Below, piece by piece: positions 27,641 through 36,094 of a stretch of 64,000 nt of DNA. The stretch spans positions 62,001-126,000 of the forward strand of contig NZ_NNBP01000027.1 of assembly GCF_002803155.1 (NCBI RefSeq). The letters are read 5' to 3'. A model generated the notes under the pieces. That model was not told where the DNA came from, did no database searches, and was given only the letters and a program-made list of their open reading frames with translations. The stretch's first letter is position 1; every line of letters starts with the position of its first letter. The position numbers were made by a program, and so were the translations under genes. This DNA is from Streptomyces sp. CB02959 (GTDB taxonomy: Bacteria > Actinomycetota > Actinomycetes > Streptomycetales > Streptomycetaceae).

Positions 27641-28504
27641 ATGACCATCACCATCGGCGTGCACAACAGCAATCCGACCCTGTACTACCTCTCCCGGCTC
27701 GACTACGCGGCCGAGGAACTGGCCGCCGTCGGCGAGACGGCCGCCTTCCACACGTACGACAACGGCGTGCGCACCGGCGAACTCCTCACCCAGGGCGTCA
27801 TCGACTTCGGCGGGACCGGCTCCACCCCGCCGATCACCGCCCAGGCGGCCGGCCGCGACATCGTCTACACCGCCGTCTCCGCGCCCCGTCCCGACCACGG
27901 CGCGCTCCTGGTCACCGAGGACGGTCCGGTCCGCACCGTCGCCGACCTCAAGGGCGGCACCGTCCACCTGGCCATCGGCTCCTGGCAGACCCACCTGGTC
28001 GCCAAGGCCCTCGACGACGCCGGACTCTCCTACGCCACCGACATCACCGCCGTGCGCGGCGACGAGCACAGCGAACGGCTGCTGCGCTCCGGCGGGATCA
28101 CCGCCTGGGTCGCCCAGGGCGCACGACTTGCCGCCGCGCGCCGGAGCGGCGGCCTGCGGGTTCTGGTGCCCACCGCCGACGTGCTCACCGACCGCTCGGT
28201 GTACTTCACCCGCCGGGACCTCGCCGAGCAGCGGCCGGAGGTCGTGGCGGCCCTGACCCGGGCCCTGCACCGCGCCGATGCCTGGGCCGCGGAGCACCCC
28301 GGGGAGGCCGCCGAGATCGCCGCCGCGCACCAGGGCGGCACCGCCGACGACTGGGAGACCGCACTGCGCGCCCTGCCGTGGCGGACCGAGGAGGTGAGCG
28401 GGGCGTTCCTCGCCGAACAGCAGCGGGCCGCCGACGTCTTCGTCCGCACCGGCTTCATCGAGCACCCGGTGACCGTCGCCCACGCCGTCGCCGCACGGTC
28501 CTGA
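27641..28504 (+). CDS. Second SsuA-like binding-protein homolog, no signal peptide
   Basis: 287 residues beginning MTITIGVHNSNPTLYYLSRL, with the family blocks LLTQGVIDFGGTGSTPPITAQAAG, VADLKGGTVHLAIGSW and ITAWVAQGARLAAARRS. There is no signal sequence or lipobox, so the protein should be cytoplasmic. The catalytic Cys of DszB-type enzymes is absent. It may be a cytosolic binding or sensor protein, or an enzyme on the same fold. The start is uncertain: ATG 27641 has a poor ribosome site and a GTG at 27632 is an alternative. Confidence 0.75.
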   Translation: MTITIGVHNSNPTLYYLSRLDYAAEELAAVGETAAFHTYDNGVRTGELLTQGVIDFGGTGSTPPITAQAAGRDIVYTAVSAPRPDHGALLVTEDGPVRTVADLKGGTVHLAIGSWQTHLVAKALDDAGLSYATDITAVRGDEHSERLLRSGGITAWVAQGARLAAARRSGGLRVLVPTADVLTDRSVYFTRRDLAEQRPEVVAALTRALHRADAWAAEHPGEAAEIAAAHQGGTADDWETALRALPWRTEEVSGAFLAEQQRAADVFVRTGFIEHPVTVAHAVAARS

Positions 28505-28518
28505 GGAGCGCCCCGACC

Positions 28519-29604
28519 ATGCCCTCCGAAGTCCTCTGGTACCTCATCCCGCGCGAAGGCGCCTACCCCTGGGAGCCGGCCGGGCGGCGCCCCGTCGACC
28601 TCCGCTACCTCCAACAGCTCGCCGGTACCGTCGAACGGCTCGGCTTCACCGGCGCGCTGCTGGCCACCGACCTCTACGACGTGTGGCCGCTGGGCAGCGC
28701 ACTGTCCGCCGCCACCAGCACCCACTTCAAACCGCTCCTGGCGGTCCACCCCGGGCTGATCTCCCCGACCCTGCTCGCCAAGATGGCGCTCAGCTTCGAC
28801 AACCTCTTCGGCGGACGGCTGCGCTTCAACGTCGTCAACGGTTCGACGCGGACCCTGCGCGAGTACGGGCTCCGGGTCGAGCACGACGAGCGCTACGCCC
28901 TCAGCGCCGAGTACTGGTCGATCGTGAAGCGGCTGACCGCCGGCGAGGTCTTCGACCACAAGGGCCGCTTCTACGAACTGACGGATGCGGGCGCCTCGTT
29001 CCGCGACCTCAAGCCGGTCCAGAACCCGCACGTCCCGCTCTGGTTCGGCGGCTCCTCGGCTCCCGGCATCGAGATGGCCGCCGAGCATGTCGACGTCTAC
29101 CTCACCTGGGGCGAACCGCCGCACCTGCTCAGGGAGAAGCTCGACCGGGTCCGCGAGCGCGCCGCCGCCCACGGGCGCACGCTGCGTATCGGACTGCGGC
29201 TGCACCTGATCGTCCGCGACACCGAGGACGAGGCGTGGGCCGCCGCGGACCGGCTCCTCGACGTCACCAGCGAGGCCACCTACGCCCGCCAGCTCGATTC
29301 CCGTACGGGCGAGGACGGCGTGGGCTGGCAGCGCCAGTTCCGTCAGCACGGCGGCAAGGTCCCGGCCCGCGCCCGGGAGTTGGAGACCCATCCCAACCTG
29401 TGGCCGGGCATGAGCCTGTTCCGCCCCGGGCCCGGCACCGCCGTGGTCGGCTCCACCGCTCAGGTCGTCGAGCGGTTGCAGGAGTTCGAGGCGCTCGGTG
29501 TGGACACCTTCATCCTGTCCGGCAACCCCCTGCTGGAGGAGGCGTACCGGGTGGCGGAGACGGTGCTGCCGGCCCTGGGGATCCGCCGCCCCACCCCTCC
29601 GTAG
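28519..29604 (+). CDS. ssuD: SsuD-like FMNH2-dependent alkanesulfonate monooxygenase (LLM class)
   Basis: 361 residues, bacterial luciferase-like TIM barrel. Blocks shared with E. coli SsuD (from memory) include RPVDLRYLQQLAGTVERLGFTGAL, LRFNVVNGS, the substrate-pocket region around HDERYALSAEY, FGGSSAPGIEMAAEHVDVYLTWGEPP, and SPNLW-like HPNLWPGMSL. Last gene of the operon, 14 bp after its neighbour with GAGGAG upstream. It would oxidise imported organosulfur compounds to release sulfite or a sulfinate. No SsuE flavin reductase is in the window, so reduced FMN must come from elsewhere. Confidence 0.88.
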   Translation: MPSEVLWYLIPREGAYPWEPAGRRPVDLRYLQQLAGTVERLGFTGALLATDLYDVWPLGSALSAATSTHFKPLLAVHPGLISPTLLAKMALSFDNLFGGRLRFNVVNGSTRTLREYGLRVEHDERYALSAEYWSIVKRLTAGEVFDHKGRFYELTDAGASFRDLKPVQNPHVPLWFGGSSAPGIEMAAEHVDVYLTWGEPPHLLREKLDRVRERAAAHGRTLRIGLRLHLIVRDTEDEAWAAADRLLDVTSEATYARQLDSRTGEDGVGWQRQFRQHGGKVPARARELETHPNLWPGMSLFRPGPGTAVVGSTAQVVERLQEFEALGVDTFILSGNPLLEEAYRVAETVLPALGIRRPTPP

Positions 29605-29706
29605 CGGAGCGGCGGGGCAAGCCCTGCCGGGCCGCGGCCCGGGGGTCGGCAGGCGCCGGTCCCCCGGGCCGACGGGGCACCGCGCCCTGCCGCAGCAAGC
29701 CGGGAC

Positions 29707-31413
29707 CTACGCGCGCCCGGTCGGATGCTGGTGCAGGTACTGGAGGCGGGTCTGGGCCGTGTACACATGGCGGGGGTCGAGCGCGGGCAGCTGCCGCAGC
29801 AGGTTGATCAGCTCAGGGCCGTTCTCGATCGCCTGCTCGGTGTCGGTGATCTGGTTCCAGCAGTAGTGCGCCCCGCGCGCCGCGTTGAGGACTTCGGCGG
29901 AGTCGGGCGGCTGATGGGCCAGCCGGGTCCGGGCAGCCGCCACCCACAGCTGTGTGGCGAGCGGCCAGCGACCCGCGATACGGGCGAGGTCGGCCCGGAT
30001 TTCGGCCCACTGCGTGGCTTCCGGCGAGTTGTACCCGTACCGCTGCAGTGCCTGCTGTTCCCATGACGCCGCCATCTCCGCGGCCTGGTCGTGCCGCCCG
30101 GCCTGCGCCGCCTGCCAGATGAGCGGCCTGGGGTCCGGGGCGCTGGTCGGCGCGGCGGACGGGGCGGGCGGCTGCTGGACGGGAGGGGCCGCGGCCGGCG
30201 CCGGGGCGGGCGCCACGGGCGGGAGTTGTTGCGGGAGTGCGGATTGCGCCGGCGGGGTCGGCTGTGCCGCAGGGGCCGCGTGCGGGTGCGGCGCGGGCTG
30301 TGCCTGCGGGGACTCCGGGGGCGCGTTCCGGTGGTCCGGGGCGGCAGGGAGGGCCGGGCCGCTGAGGGACACCGCGGCGGGAACGGGCGCCGGGCTCTGG
30401 ACGGGCGTGGGAACGACGGCAGGAGCGGGCGGGAGCGGCGCCGGCTGCCCCGCCTGCACGGGGAACGGTCCCGGCACGGCGGACGCGGGGAACGGCCCCG
30501 GGGCGACAGGCACAGGGAACGGACCCTGCGCGGCGGGCTGCTGCTCTCGGAACTGGTCGTCGAAGAAGGGCTGGGCCTCGTACGTGACGGCCGTCGGCAG
30601 CGGCGGGAAGTGATCGAGGTCCGCCGGGGCCGGTGCGGGCTCGGGCTCCCTGCGCCGGAGAGCGGGCAGGAGGGCACGGTCGCCGGAGAGTAGACGCTTG
30701 ATCGGTGCTTTTGGCTGGGTTTCTGCGGTGTCGTGCGGGTAAGAGGGGGCGAGTCGCGGTGTGTTCGGCAGGACGAGCGTGCCGGGCGGTATCGCGGCGG
30801 CGGCCACGGCCAGGGCGTGCAGCCGGGCGTTCGAGGGCCGGTCGGGATGGGAGCGCAGCAAGTCGATCAGGTGCTGGGTGTAGACGCTGATGCCGTCGGC
30901 CGTACCGGAGAGGCCGGGGGGTGTCACCACGCCGTAGACCTCGGCGTTCACCTCCGGCAGGCCGCCGAGTTCGTGGAGCACGGCCCAGGCGCCCTTGTCG
31001 GCGGCCAGGTCGACCAGGACGGTCGAGGGGCCGCGCCGCTGGCGCAGCTCGTTTCGCACCCATTCCCAGGGCAGCGCCGTGTAGCGGGTGGTGGCGGCGG
31101 TCGATCCGGCGGAGGCGAGGTGGAGCCGATGGTTCTTGCGGTCCACGGTCAACTGCCCGGCGAGATAAACGAGCAGGGGCCCGGAGGCCGCGGCGGCCGC
31201 GCGCAACCTGATGAGCAGGGTGTTCTGGTCACGTGCGCCGTCGAGGTGGACGAGGTCGGCCGGCAGGGTGCTGCCGAGCAGCGCGGGCACGGGAACGGCG
31301 GTCAGCGCGGCCAGATTGGCGCTGGGTATCACCTGGACGGTGCGTCGGTGCGTGGCCCTGGCCCCCGCGATCAGCAGCACGTGGCCGCGCTGTTCCTCCC
31401 CGCTGGTCTGCAT
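29707..31413 (-). CDS. Pseudo-caspase domain protein with Pro-rich linker and TPR-like C-terminus
   Basis: 568 residues. Residues 10-220 follow the caspase/peptidase C14 fold, but both catalytic positions look lost: LLVYLAGQL (80-88) stands where active members have the SGHG histidine loop, and TVLVDLAADKG (131-141) where they have DxCHSG. Residues about 240-430 are a Pro/Ala/Gln-rich linker. The C-terminal 140 residues are helical repeats (ATQWAEIRADLARIAGRWPLATQLW...), like TPRs. Probably a scaffold or regulatory protein, cytoplasmic. Convergent with the sulfur operon; no partner gene recognised. Confidence 0.6.
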   Translation of the reverse strand: MQTSGEEQRGHVLLIAGARATHRRTVQVIPSANLAALTAVPVPALLGSTLPADLVHLDGARDQNTLLIRLRAAAAASGPLLVYLAGQLTVDRKNHRLHLASAGSTAATTRYTALPWEWVRNELRQRRGPSTVLVDLAADKGAWAVLHELGGLPEVNAEVYGVVTPPGLSGTADGISVYTQHLIDLLRSHPDRPSNARLHALAVAAAAIPPGTLVLPNTPRLAPSYPHDTAETQPKAPIKRLLSGDRALLPALRRREPEPAPAPADLDHFPPLPTAVTYEAQPFFDDQFREQQPAAQGPFPVPVAPGPFPASAVPGPFPVQAGQPAPLPPAPAVVPTPVQSPAPVPAAVSLSGPALPAAPDHRNAPPESPQAQPAPHPHAAPAAQPTPPAQSALPQQLPPVAPAPAPAAAPPVQQPPAPSAAPTSAPDPRPLIWQAAQAGRHDQAAEMAASWEQQALQRYGYNSPEATQWAEIRADLARIAGRWPLATQLWVAAARTRLAHQPPDSAEVLNAARGAHYCWNQITDTEQAIENGPELINLLRQLPALDPRHVYTAQTRLQYLHQHPTGRA

Positions 31414-31775
31414 AGATGCACCCTACTCATGCGGCGGCCCGGACGACGGATCGGCTGTCGGTTATTTGCCGGTCCGGGGCGCGCCCGGCCGCGCCGCACC
31501 GCGTCGTGCCACGTCGCAGCGCGGGGAACGGCGTCGCGTCGTACGGCGCTCGGCAGGCCGGGCGCTATGGAGGCGGCCCCGGAGGCCGACGTTCCGGTCG
31601 GCCGGTGGGGCGGTTGTGACAACAGCGACACAAGAGGCCCGAGCCGCCTGCGCGCCGCCTCACTCGCGATCCCCCGGAACCGGCCATTGCTGCCGGACCG
31701 GCCCAAATCACCAACGCAGTAACGCGTTTGACCGGCCACTCACCCCCGCACCGGCCGATGCACAAAGATGAGGGC
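31414..31775. other. Divergent intergenic region
   Basis: 362 bp between the pseudo-caspase gene and a small membrane-protein gene. No supported gene. An AT-richer spot (cagtaacgcgtttgaccgg, near 31715-31735) could be promoter sequence. Confidence 0.35.
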
Positions 31776-32210
31776 ATGCTCACGCGGGTCGTGGACGTTC
31801 TGGCTGGTGTCGCGCTCACGGCCGTCGAGGTGGCGGCCCTGGTCGCGTTCTGGTTCTGCGAGAGCCTCAAGCTGTGGGCCGCCCAGGGACAGCAGCCCCG
31901 GCCCGGCTCGGCGGTGCGGCTCTGGCTGGTGCTGACGGCGGGCCCTGCCGGTGCGGCGCTGGTCGGCCTTCTCGCCTTCCGGGTCGGCCTCCCGGCGACC
32001 GGCCTGACGCAGGCACTGATCACCGCCGCACTCGTCGGCATCCTGCTACTGGGCCTCGGAACGGAGACCTCCCGCTGGGTCACCCGTTCCTTCGCACGCC
32101 ACCTCGGCAAGCGCCGGAACGCCCACGCCGGACGCGATGCGCGTGGGCACGATACGGACGGACGCGATACGTACGGACGCGACTCGGGCAAGGACGGCTC
32201 CGACGGGTAG
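31776..32210 (+). CDS. Small membrane protein
   Basis: 144 residues with about three membrane helices (VLAGVALTAVEVAALVAFWF; LWLVLTAGPAGAALVGLLAF; LITAALVGILLLGL) and a charged tail rich in GRD repeats (DTDGRDTYGRD). The ATG at 31776 follows GATGAGGG; an upstream ATG at 31758 is possible. Not recognised. Confidence 0.65.
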   Translation: MLTRVVDVLAGVALTAVEVAALVAFWFCESLKLWAAQGQQPRPGSAVRLWLVLTAGPAGAALVGLLAFRVGLPATGLTQALITAALVGILLLGLGTETSRWVTRSFARHLGKRRNAHAGRDARGHDTDGRDTYGRDSGKDGSDG

Positions 32211-32392
32211 GCGCGGTCGGGGGCTGAACGCCGGATCGGCCGAACGCCGGAGGGCATCCACCGCTTCCCGCCGCTCGGCCGGCACCCGCGTAGCAGCCCG
32301 TCCCGCGCGGCCCGGCACCGGGGCTCGGTGCACCGCGCCGGAGGCATGGACGAAGATAGGTGCATAGCGAATACGTACGCGAGAGGTCCGCC

Positions 32393-32752
32393 ATGCCCCA
32401 CATCACCGTCGACTACTCCGCACAGCTGGCCGGCGTCTTCGACCGGCGGGCATTCGTGCGGGAGCTGCACCCGATGGTGCGCGAGGAGACCGGCTCCGCG
32501 GGGGTCTGCAAGACGTTCTTCCGCCCGGCCGCGGACACCTGCATCGGCGACCAGGATGCGGGGAAAGTGGCTTTTGTGCATGTGGAGGTGGGGCTGCTGC
32601 CGGGGCGTGCGGAGGAGCTGAAGGCCCGGCTGTCCGAGGACGTACTTGCCCTGCTCGGCAAACACCTGCCCGGGGACGACGCGCACGAGGTGGTGTCCTC
32701 GGTCGAGGTGCGGGACCTGGCCGGCTCGTACCGCTTGCACCACTCCCCGTAG
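32393..32752 (+). CDS. 5-carboxymethyl-2-hydroxymuconate isomerase-like tautomerase
   Basis: 119 residues beginning Met-Pro (MPHITVDYSAQL); after Met removal Pro1 would be the catalytic base of the tautomerase superfamily. FVHVEVGLLPGRAEELKARL matches the second half of HpaF. No other homoprotocatechuate genes are nearby, so the substrate may differ. GAGAGG lies eight bases upstream. Confidence 0.85.
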   Translation: MPHITVDYSAQLAGVFDRRAFVRELHPMVREETGSAGVCKTFFRPAADTCIGDQDAGKVAFVHVEVGLLPGRAEELKARLSEDVLALLGKHLPGDDAHEVVSSVEVRDLAGSYRLHHSP

Positions 32753-32792
32753 GGGGCGCGGCCGAGGGCGGGAGAGCCACTGGCCTGGCGCC

Positions 32793-33566
32793 ATGTCCGG
32801 GGATTCAGCGGTGGCACGCTTCTACGATCGGCTCGCGGCCGACTATCACCTCGTCTATACCGACTGGGACGCCGGCACGGCCCGGCAGGGGCGGGCCCTC
32901 GACGCCGTGATCCGGGCCGAGCTCGGCCCGGACGACGCCTCGGTGCTGGACTGCTCGTGCGGTATCGGTACGCAGGCGATCGGGTTGGGCCTGTGCGGCC
33001 ACCGGGTCACGGGCACGGACCTCAGCACAACGGCCGCCGCCCGCGCGGTGCGCGAGGCGGCTCGCCGAGGTGTCCCGCTGGCCGCCGCGGCAGCGGACAT
33101 GCGGCGACTCCCCTTTCCCGAGGGCCGGTTCGACGTCGTCGTGAGCGCGGACAACTCCCTTCCCCACCTGCTCCGTCCGCAGGACGTGCGCACGGCCCTG
33201 GCGGAGATGCGGCGGGTGCTGCGCAGCGGAGGGCTGCTGATGGTCAGCACCCGCCCCTACGACGAGATCCTGAAGACCCGACCGGTCTCGACCCCGCCGC
33301 AAGTCCATCAGTCACCCCACGGGCGGAGCGTCACGTTCCAACTGTGGGACTGGCATGCGGACGGCGAGCACTACGACCTGGAGCACTTCCAACTCGTCCC
33401 GGACGGCGGGGACTGGAACGTCCAGGTGCGGCGGACCACCTATTGGGCCCTCACCCGCGAGCAGTTGACCCAGTACGTCGTCGCGGCGGGGTTCACCGAG
33501 CCGAGCTGGACGACCACCGAGAACAGCGGCTTCTTCCAACCTCTCCTCACCGCACGCGCCGCCTGA
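32793..33566 (+). CDS. Class I SAM-dependent methyltransferase
   Basis: 257 residues with a Rossmann-like methyltransferase core. Motif I is VLDCSCGIGTQAIGL, motif II GTDLSTTAAARA, motif III AADMRRLPFPEGRFDVVVSADNSLPHL and motif IV EMRRVLRSGGLLMVSTRPY. The N-terminus FYDRLAADYHLVYTDWD and overall order resemble glycine/sarcosine-type N-methyltransferases, but the substrate is not determined. Follows the tautomerase by 40 bp on the same strand and may be co-transcribed. Confidence 0.88.
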   Translation: MSGDSAVARFYDRLAADYHLVYTDWDAGTARQGRALDAVIRAELGPDDASVLDCSCGIGTQAIGLGLCGHRVTGTDLSTTAAARAVREAARRGVPLAAAAADMRRLPFPEGRFDVVVSADNSLPHLLRPQDVRTALAEMRRVLRSGGLLMVSTRPYDEILKTRPVSTPPQVHQSPHGRSVTFQLWDWHADGEHYDLEHFQLVPDGGDWNVQVRRTTYWALTREQLTQYVVAAGFTEPSWTTTENSGFFQPLLTARAA

Positions 33567-33743
33567 CCGTCGAGCCCGGAGGTTTCCCCCCTGCCGGCAG
33601 TCGGGCGCCGTCCACGCGCAGCGCGGTGAGCGCGGCGTCCGAGGCGGTGGCCAGCGGGCTGGCGGCGTGGGCGTGCGGGACGGTGCACGCGCGCAGCCAG
33701 GCACGCAGGAGGGTGCGGGGCCAGGCGGCCGTGGGGGCCGGGT

Positions 33744-34472
33744 TCACCGGGTCCGGGCATGGTCGACGGCGGCGGTGGCCAGGCCGGTGATGAGCGGGTG
33801 GGCGCGGGTGCCGTCGCCGTCCAGTTCGGGCTGGAAGAGGGTGGCCAGGAAGAAGGGGTGGTCGGGTAGTTCGGCGATCCGGACGTCGCCGGAGTCATCG
33901 GTGCCGGTGAAGGCCAGCCCGTGCGCGCGCAGCAGGTCCAGGTGGCGGGGGTTGGGGGCGTAGTTGCAGTGGTAGCGGGCCGGCGTGCGCTCGGTGCCGA
34001 GCAGGCGTGCCGCCCGGGACCCGGGGGTGACGTCGACGGTTCCCTCGTGACCGACCAGTGAGCAGGCCAGCGGGACGACCACGGCGTCCTCGTCGGCGAG
34101 GCCCGGGGTGTTCTCGGCGTGGCCGGCGCCGGGCAGTCCGCAGACGTTGCGGGCGAACTCCAACAGGGCGTGTTGGAAGCCGCCGCAGGTGCCCAGGAAG
34201 GGGATCCCGGACTCGCGGGCCCTGCGGATCGCGGCCAGAATGCCGGCCTCACTGCGGTAGGGGCTGCCGGGGAGCACCCAGATCGCGTCGAATCCCGTCA
34301 GGTCCTCGGCCGCGTCGACGGACGGGATCCAGTAGGCGTCCATGTCCAGTCCGTCGCGCACGCGCAGTGCGTCGAGGAGGGCGGGGATGCGGGCGTGCGA
34401 GCGGACGGCTTCGGAGCGGTCGCCGACCAGGGCGATGCGCGCGACGGGTGCACCGTGTGCGGTGTGGTTCAT
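33744..34472 (-). CDS. CTP-synthase-like class I glutamine amidotransferase domain protein
   Basis: 242 residues resembling only the C-terminal amidotransferase half of CTP synthase (a known stand-alone family). The nucleophile elbow FLGTCGGFQHALLEFARNV carries Cys. The expected His of the HPE motif seems replaced: the matching block is LFQPELDGDG, with Gln. Glutaminase activity is therefore doubtful. Start chosen at 34472 with AGGATG upstream; 34481 is possible. Divergent from a LysR gene that probably controls it. Confidence 0.75.
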   Translation of the reverse strand: MNHTAHGAPVARIALVGDRSEAVRSHARIPALLDALRVRDGLDMDAYWIPSVDAAEDLTGFDAIWVLPGSPYRSEAGILAAIRRARESGIPFLGTCGGFQHALLEFARNVCGLPGAGHAENTPGLADEDAVVVPLACSLVGHEGTVDVTPGSRAARLLGTERTPARYHCNYAPNPRHLDLLRAHGLAFTGTDDSGDVRIAELPDHPFFLATLFQPELDGDGTRAHPLITGLATAAVDHARTR

Positions 34473-34565
34473 GACAGTCATCCTGCTGCGCAGGCAGGAT
34501 CAGGTCCAACGATGATTCATGCATTGCGGATAAGTGATCCTGATCGGGGTGCGATACTGATTCCC

Positions 34566-35465
34566 ATGGACCCGCATCTGCTGCGCACCTTCGTCGCGGT
34601 CCTCGACCACCGCTCGTTCTCCGGCGCCGCCGTGGCGCTCGGCTACACCCAGTCCGCGGTCTCCCAGCACATCGCCGCGCTCGAAGCCGACTTGGGCACC
34701 CGGCTGGTCGAGCGCCGACCGGTCGCTCCCACACCGGCCGGCACGCGCCTGCTGGAGCACGCCCCCGCCCTCCTGCTCCGCCTGGACGCCGCCCGTGCCG
34801 ACGTCGCCCGCCTGCACCAGGCCCGGCCCACCCGGCTGACCGTCGCCTGCGCACCGGCGGCCCTCGGCCCCATGGTGGCCCGGGCCCTCGCCGATCTGCG
34901 CGCCGCGATCCACGCACTGGACCTGGAGGTACGGGTGGTGGGCCGGGACGCGGTGGTCGCGGACGTGGTCACCGGACGTGCCGACCTCGGGTTCGTGGAC
35001 GGTCCGGCCGCCCCCAGCGACCCGCTGCCGCTGCCGGACCTCGGGCCCACCACCACCCTCGCGGCAGCCGAAGAAACCCTGGCGGTGCTGTTTCCGCACG
35101 GCCATCCGCTGGCGGGGCGCCGCGCGGTGCGGCTGACCGATCTGACCCAGGCACAGTGGATCGACGCCCCCGACACCGCGGTCCCCCTCGACCGGTTGCG
35201 TGCCGTCTGCCGCACCGAGGGCTTCCGTCCGCGGATCCGCCACCGCGGTACCGACCTGCACGGCCTGGCCGCGCTGACCGCCGCCGGACACGGGCTGACC
35301 GCGCTTCCGCTGCCGGTGGCGGCCGCCCTCCCCGGTATCGCCGCCGTACCGGTCGACGAGCCCCGCCTGGTCCACCGCACCGAGCTCATCCACCCCGTCA
35401 ACCCCACGGCTCCCGCGGGGCAGTTGGCAGATCTGATCACCGGCCGACCGGCGGCCGGCGGGTAA
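34566..35465 (+). CDS. LysR-family regulator
   Basis: 299 residues. N-terminal winged helix MDPHLLRTFVAVLDHRSFSG / AAVALGYTQSAVSQHIAALEADLGTRLVER, then the two-lobed effector domain. Classic divergent LysR arrangement with the amidotransferase-like gene; the 93-bp shared region (ttcatgcattgcggataagtg) holds both promoters. Effector unknown. Confidence 0.92.
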   Translation: MDPHLLRTFVAVLDHRSFSGAAVALGYTQSAVSQHIAALEADLGTRLVERRPVAPTPAGTRLLEHAPALLLRLDAARADVARLHQARPTRLTVACAPAALGPMVARALADLRAAIHALDLEVRVVGRDAVVADVVTGRADLGFVDGPAAPSDPLPLPDLGPTTTLAAAEETLAVLFPHGHPLAGRRAVRLTDLTQAQWIDAPDTAVPLDRLRAVCRTEGFRPRIRHRGTDLHGLAALTAAGHGLTALPLPVAAALPGIAAVPVDEPRLVHRTELIHPVNPTAPAGQLADLITGRPAAGG

Positions 35466-36094
35466 CCAGTCACGGCACACCGGGGCACCGCGGCCCGCCA
35501 CCGCCGACCGGGGAACGGCAGCGAACCGCCGGGACCGCCCCGTAGCGGCCTGGCCGGTCATGAACCCCGTCGATGCGGTCGAGATCGATGACGATCGAGG
35601 ATCCACGGATCGCCAGGGCCGGTCGTCGTCTCGCCAGGTGGCGGAGGAAGCCCCGCACGACGGCCTGGGTACGCCCCAACACGACCAATTGCAGGGCCTG
35701 TTGCGGCAGGTTCGCATTAACGCCTTGCGTGCGGCGCAGGCCGGAGGCGACCGGGCCGGCGCGCTACCGCACACCGTGGGCGTACGCGTCGCACGCCTGA
35801 GCGCCTGCGGGGCCAGACCGCCAGGCGCCTGTCCCGGAACCGCCGGCGCACCCACGGGCCCCCGGCCAAGGCACCGTTCGACGAACGGCACCGACCCGCA
35901 TCCGCCCTGGCCGGAGGGCTTCCAGACAGCTGACCACGCACTGCCCGGCACGCGTCGCGCAGACAAGAACCTCCCCACCGGGACACGGTGCGACTTCCGC
36001 CAGATCACCCCGGCAAGGCCGTCCCCTCTCCCGCCGCACGGTCGTTGGGCGTATGGTGACTGGAATCTCATTCCCCCGTGAGGTTAGGAAACAC
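35466..36094. other. 630-bp stretch without a confident gene
   Basis: Open frames cross it on both strands but none has a ribosome site or known domain. The minus-strand segment 35500-35720 reads as a plausible protein fragment (LQLVVLGRTQAVVRGFLRHL then SSIVIDLDRIDGVHD) that lacks a start and could be a gene remnant. The promoter of the next gene lies near 36050-36090. Confidence 0.35.

Noticed and set aside
35560..36081. 173-codon open frame on the plus strand
   Set aside because: No ribosome site, Pro/Arg-rich composition and overlap with the promoter of the histone-like gene.
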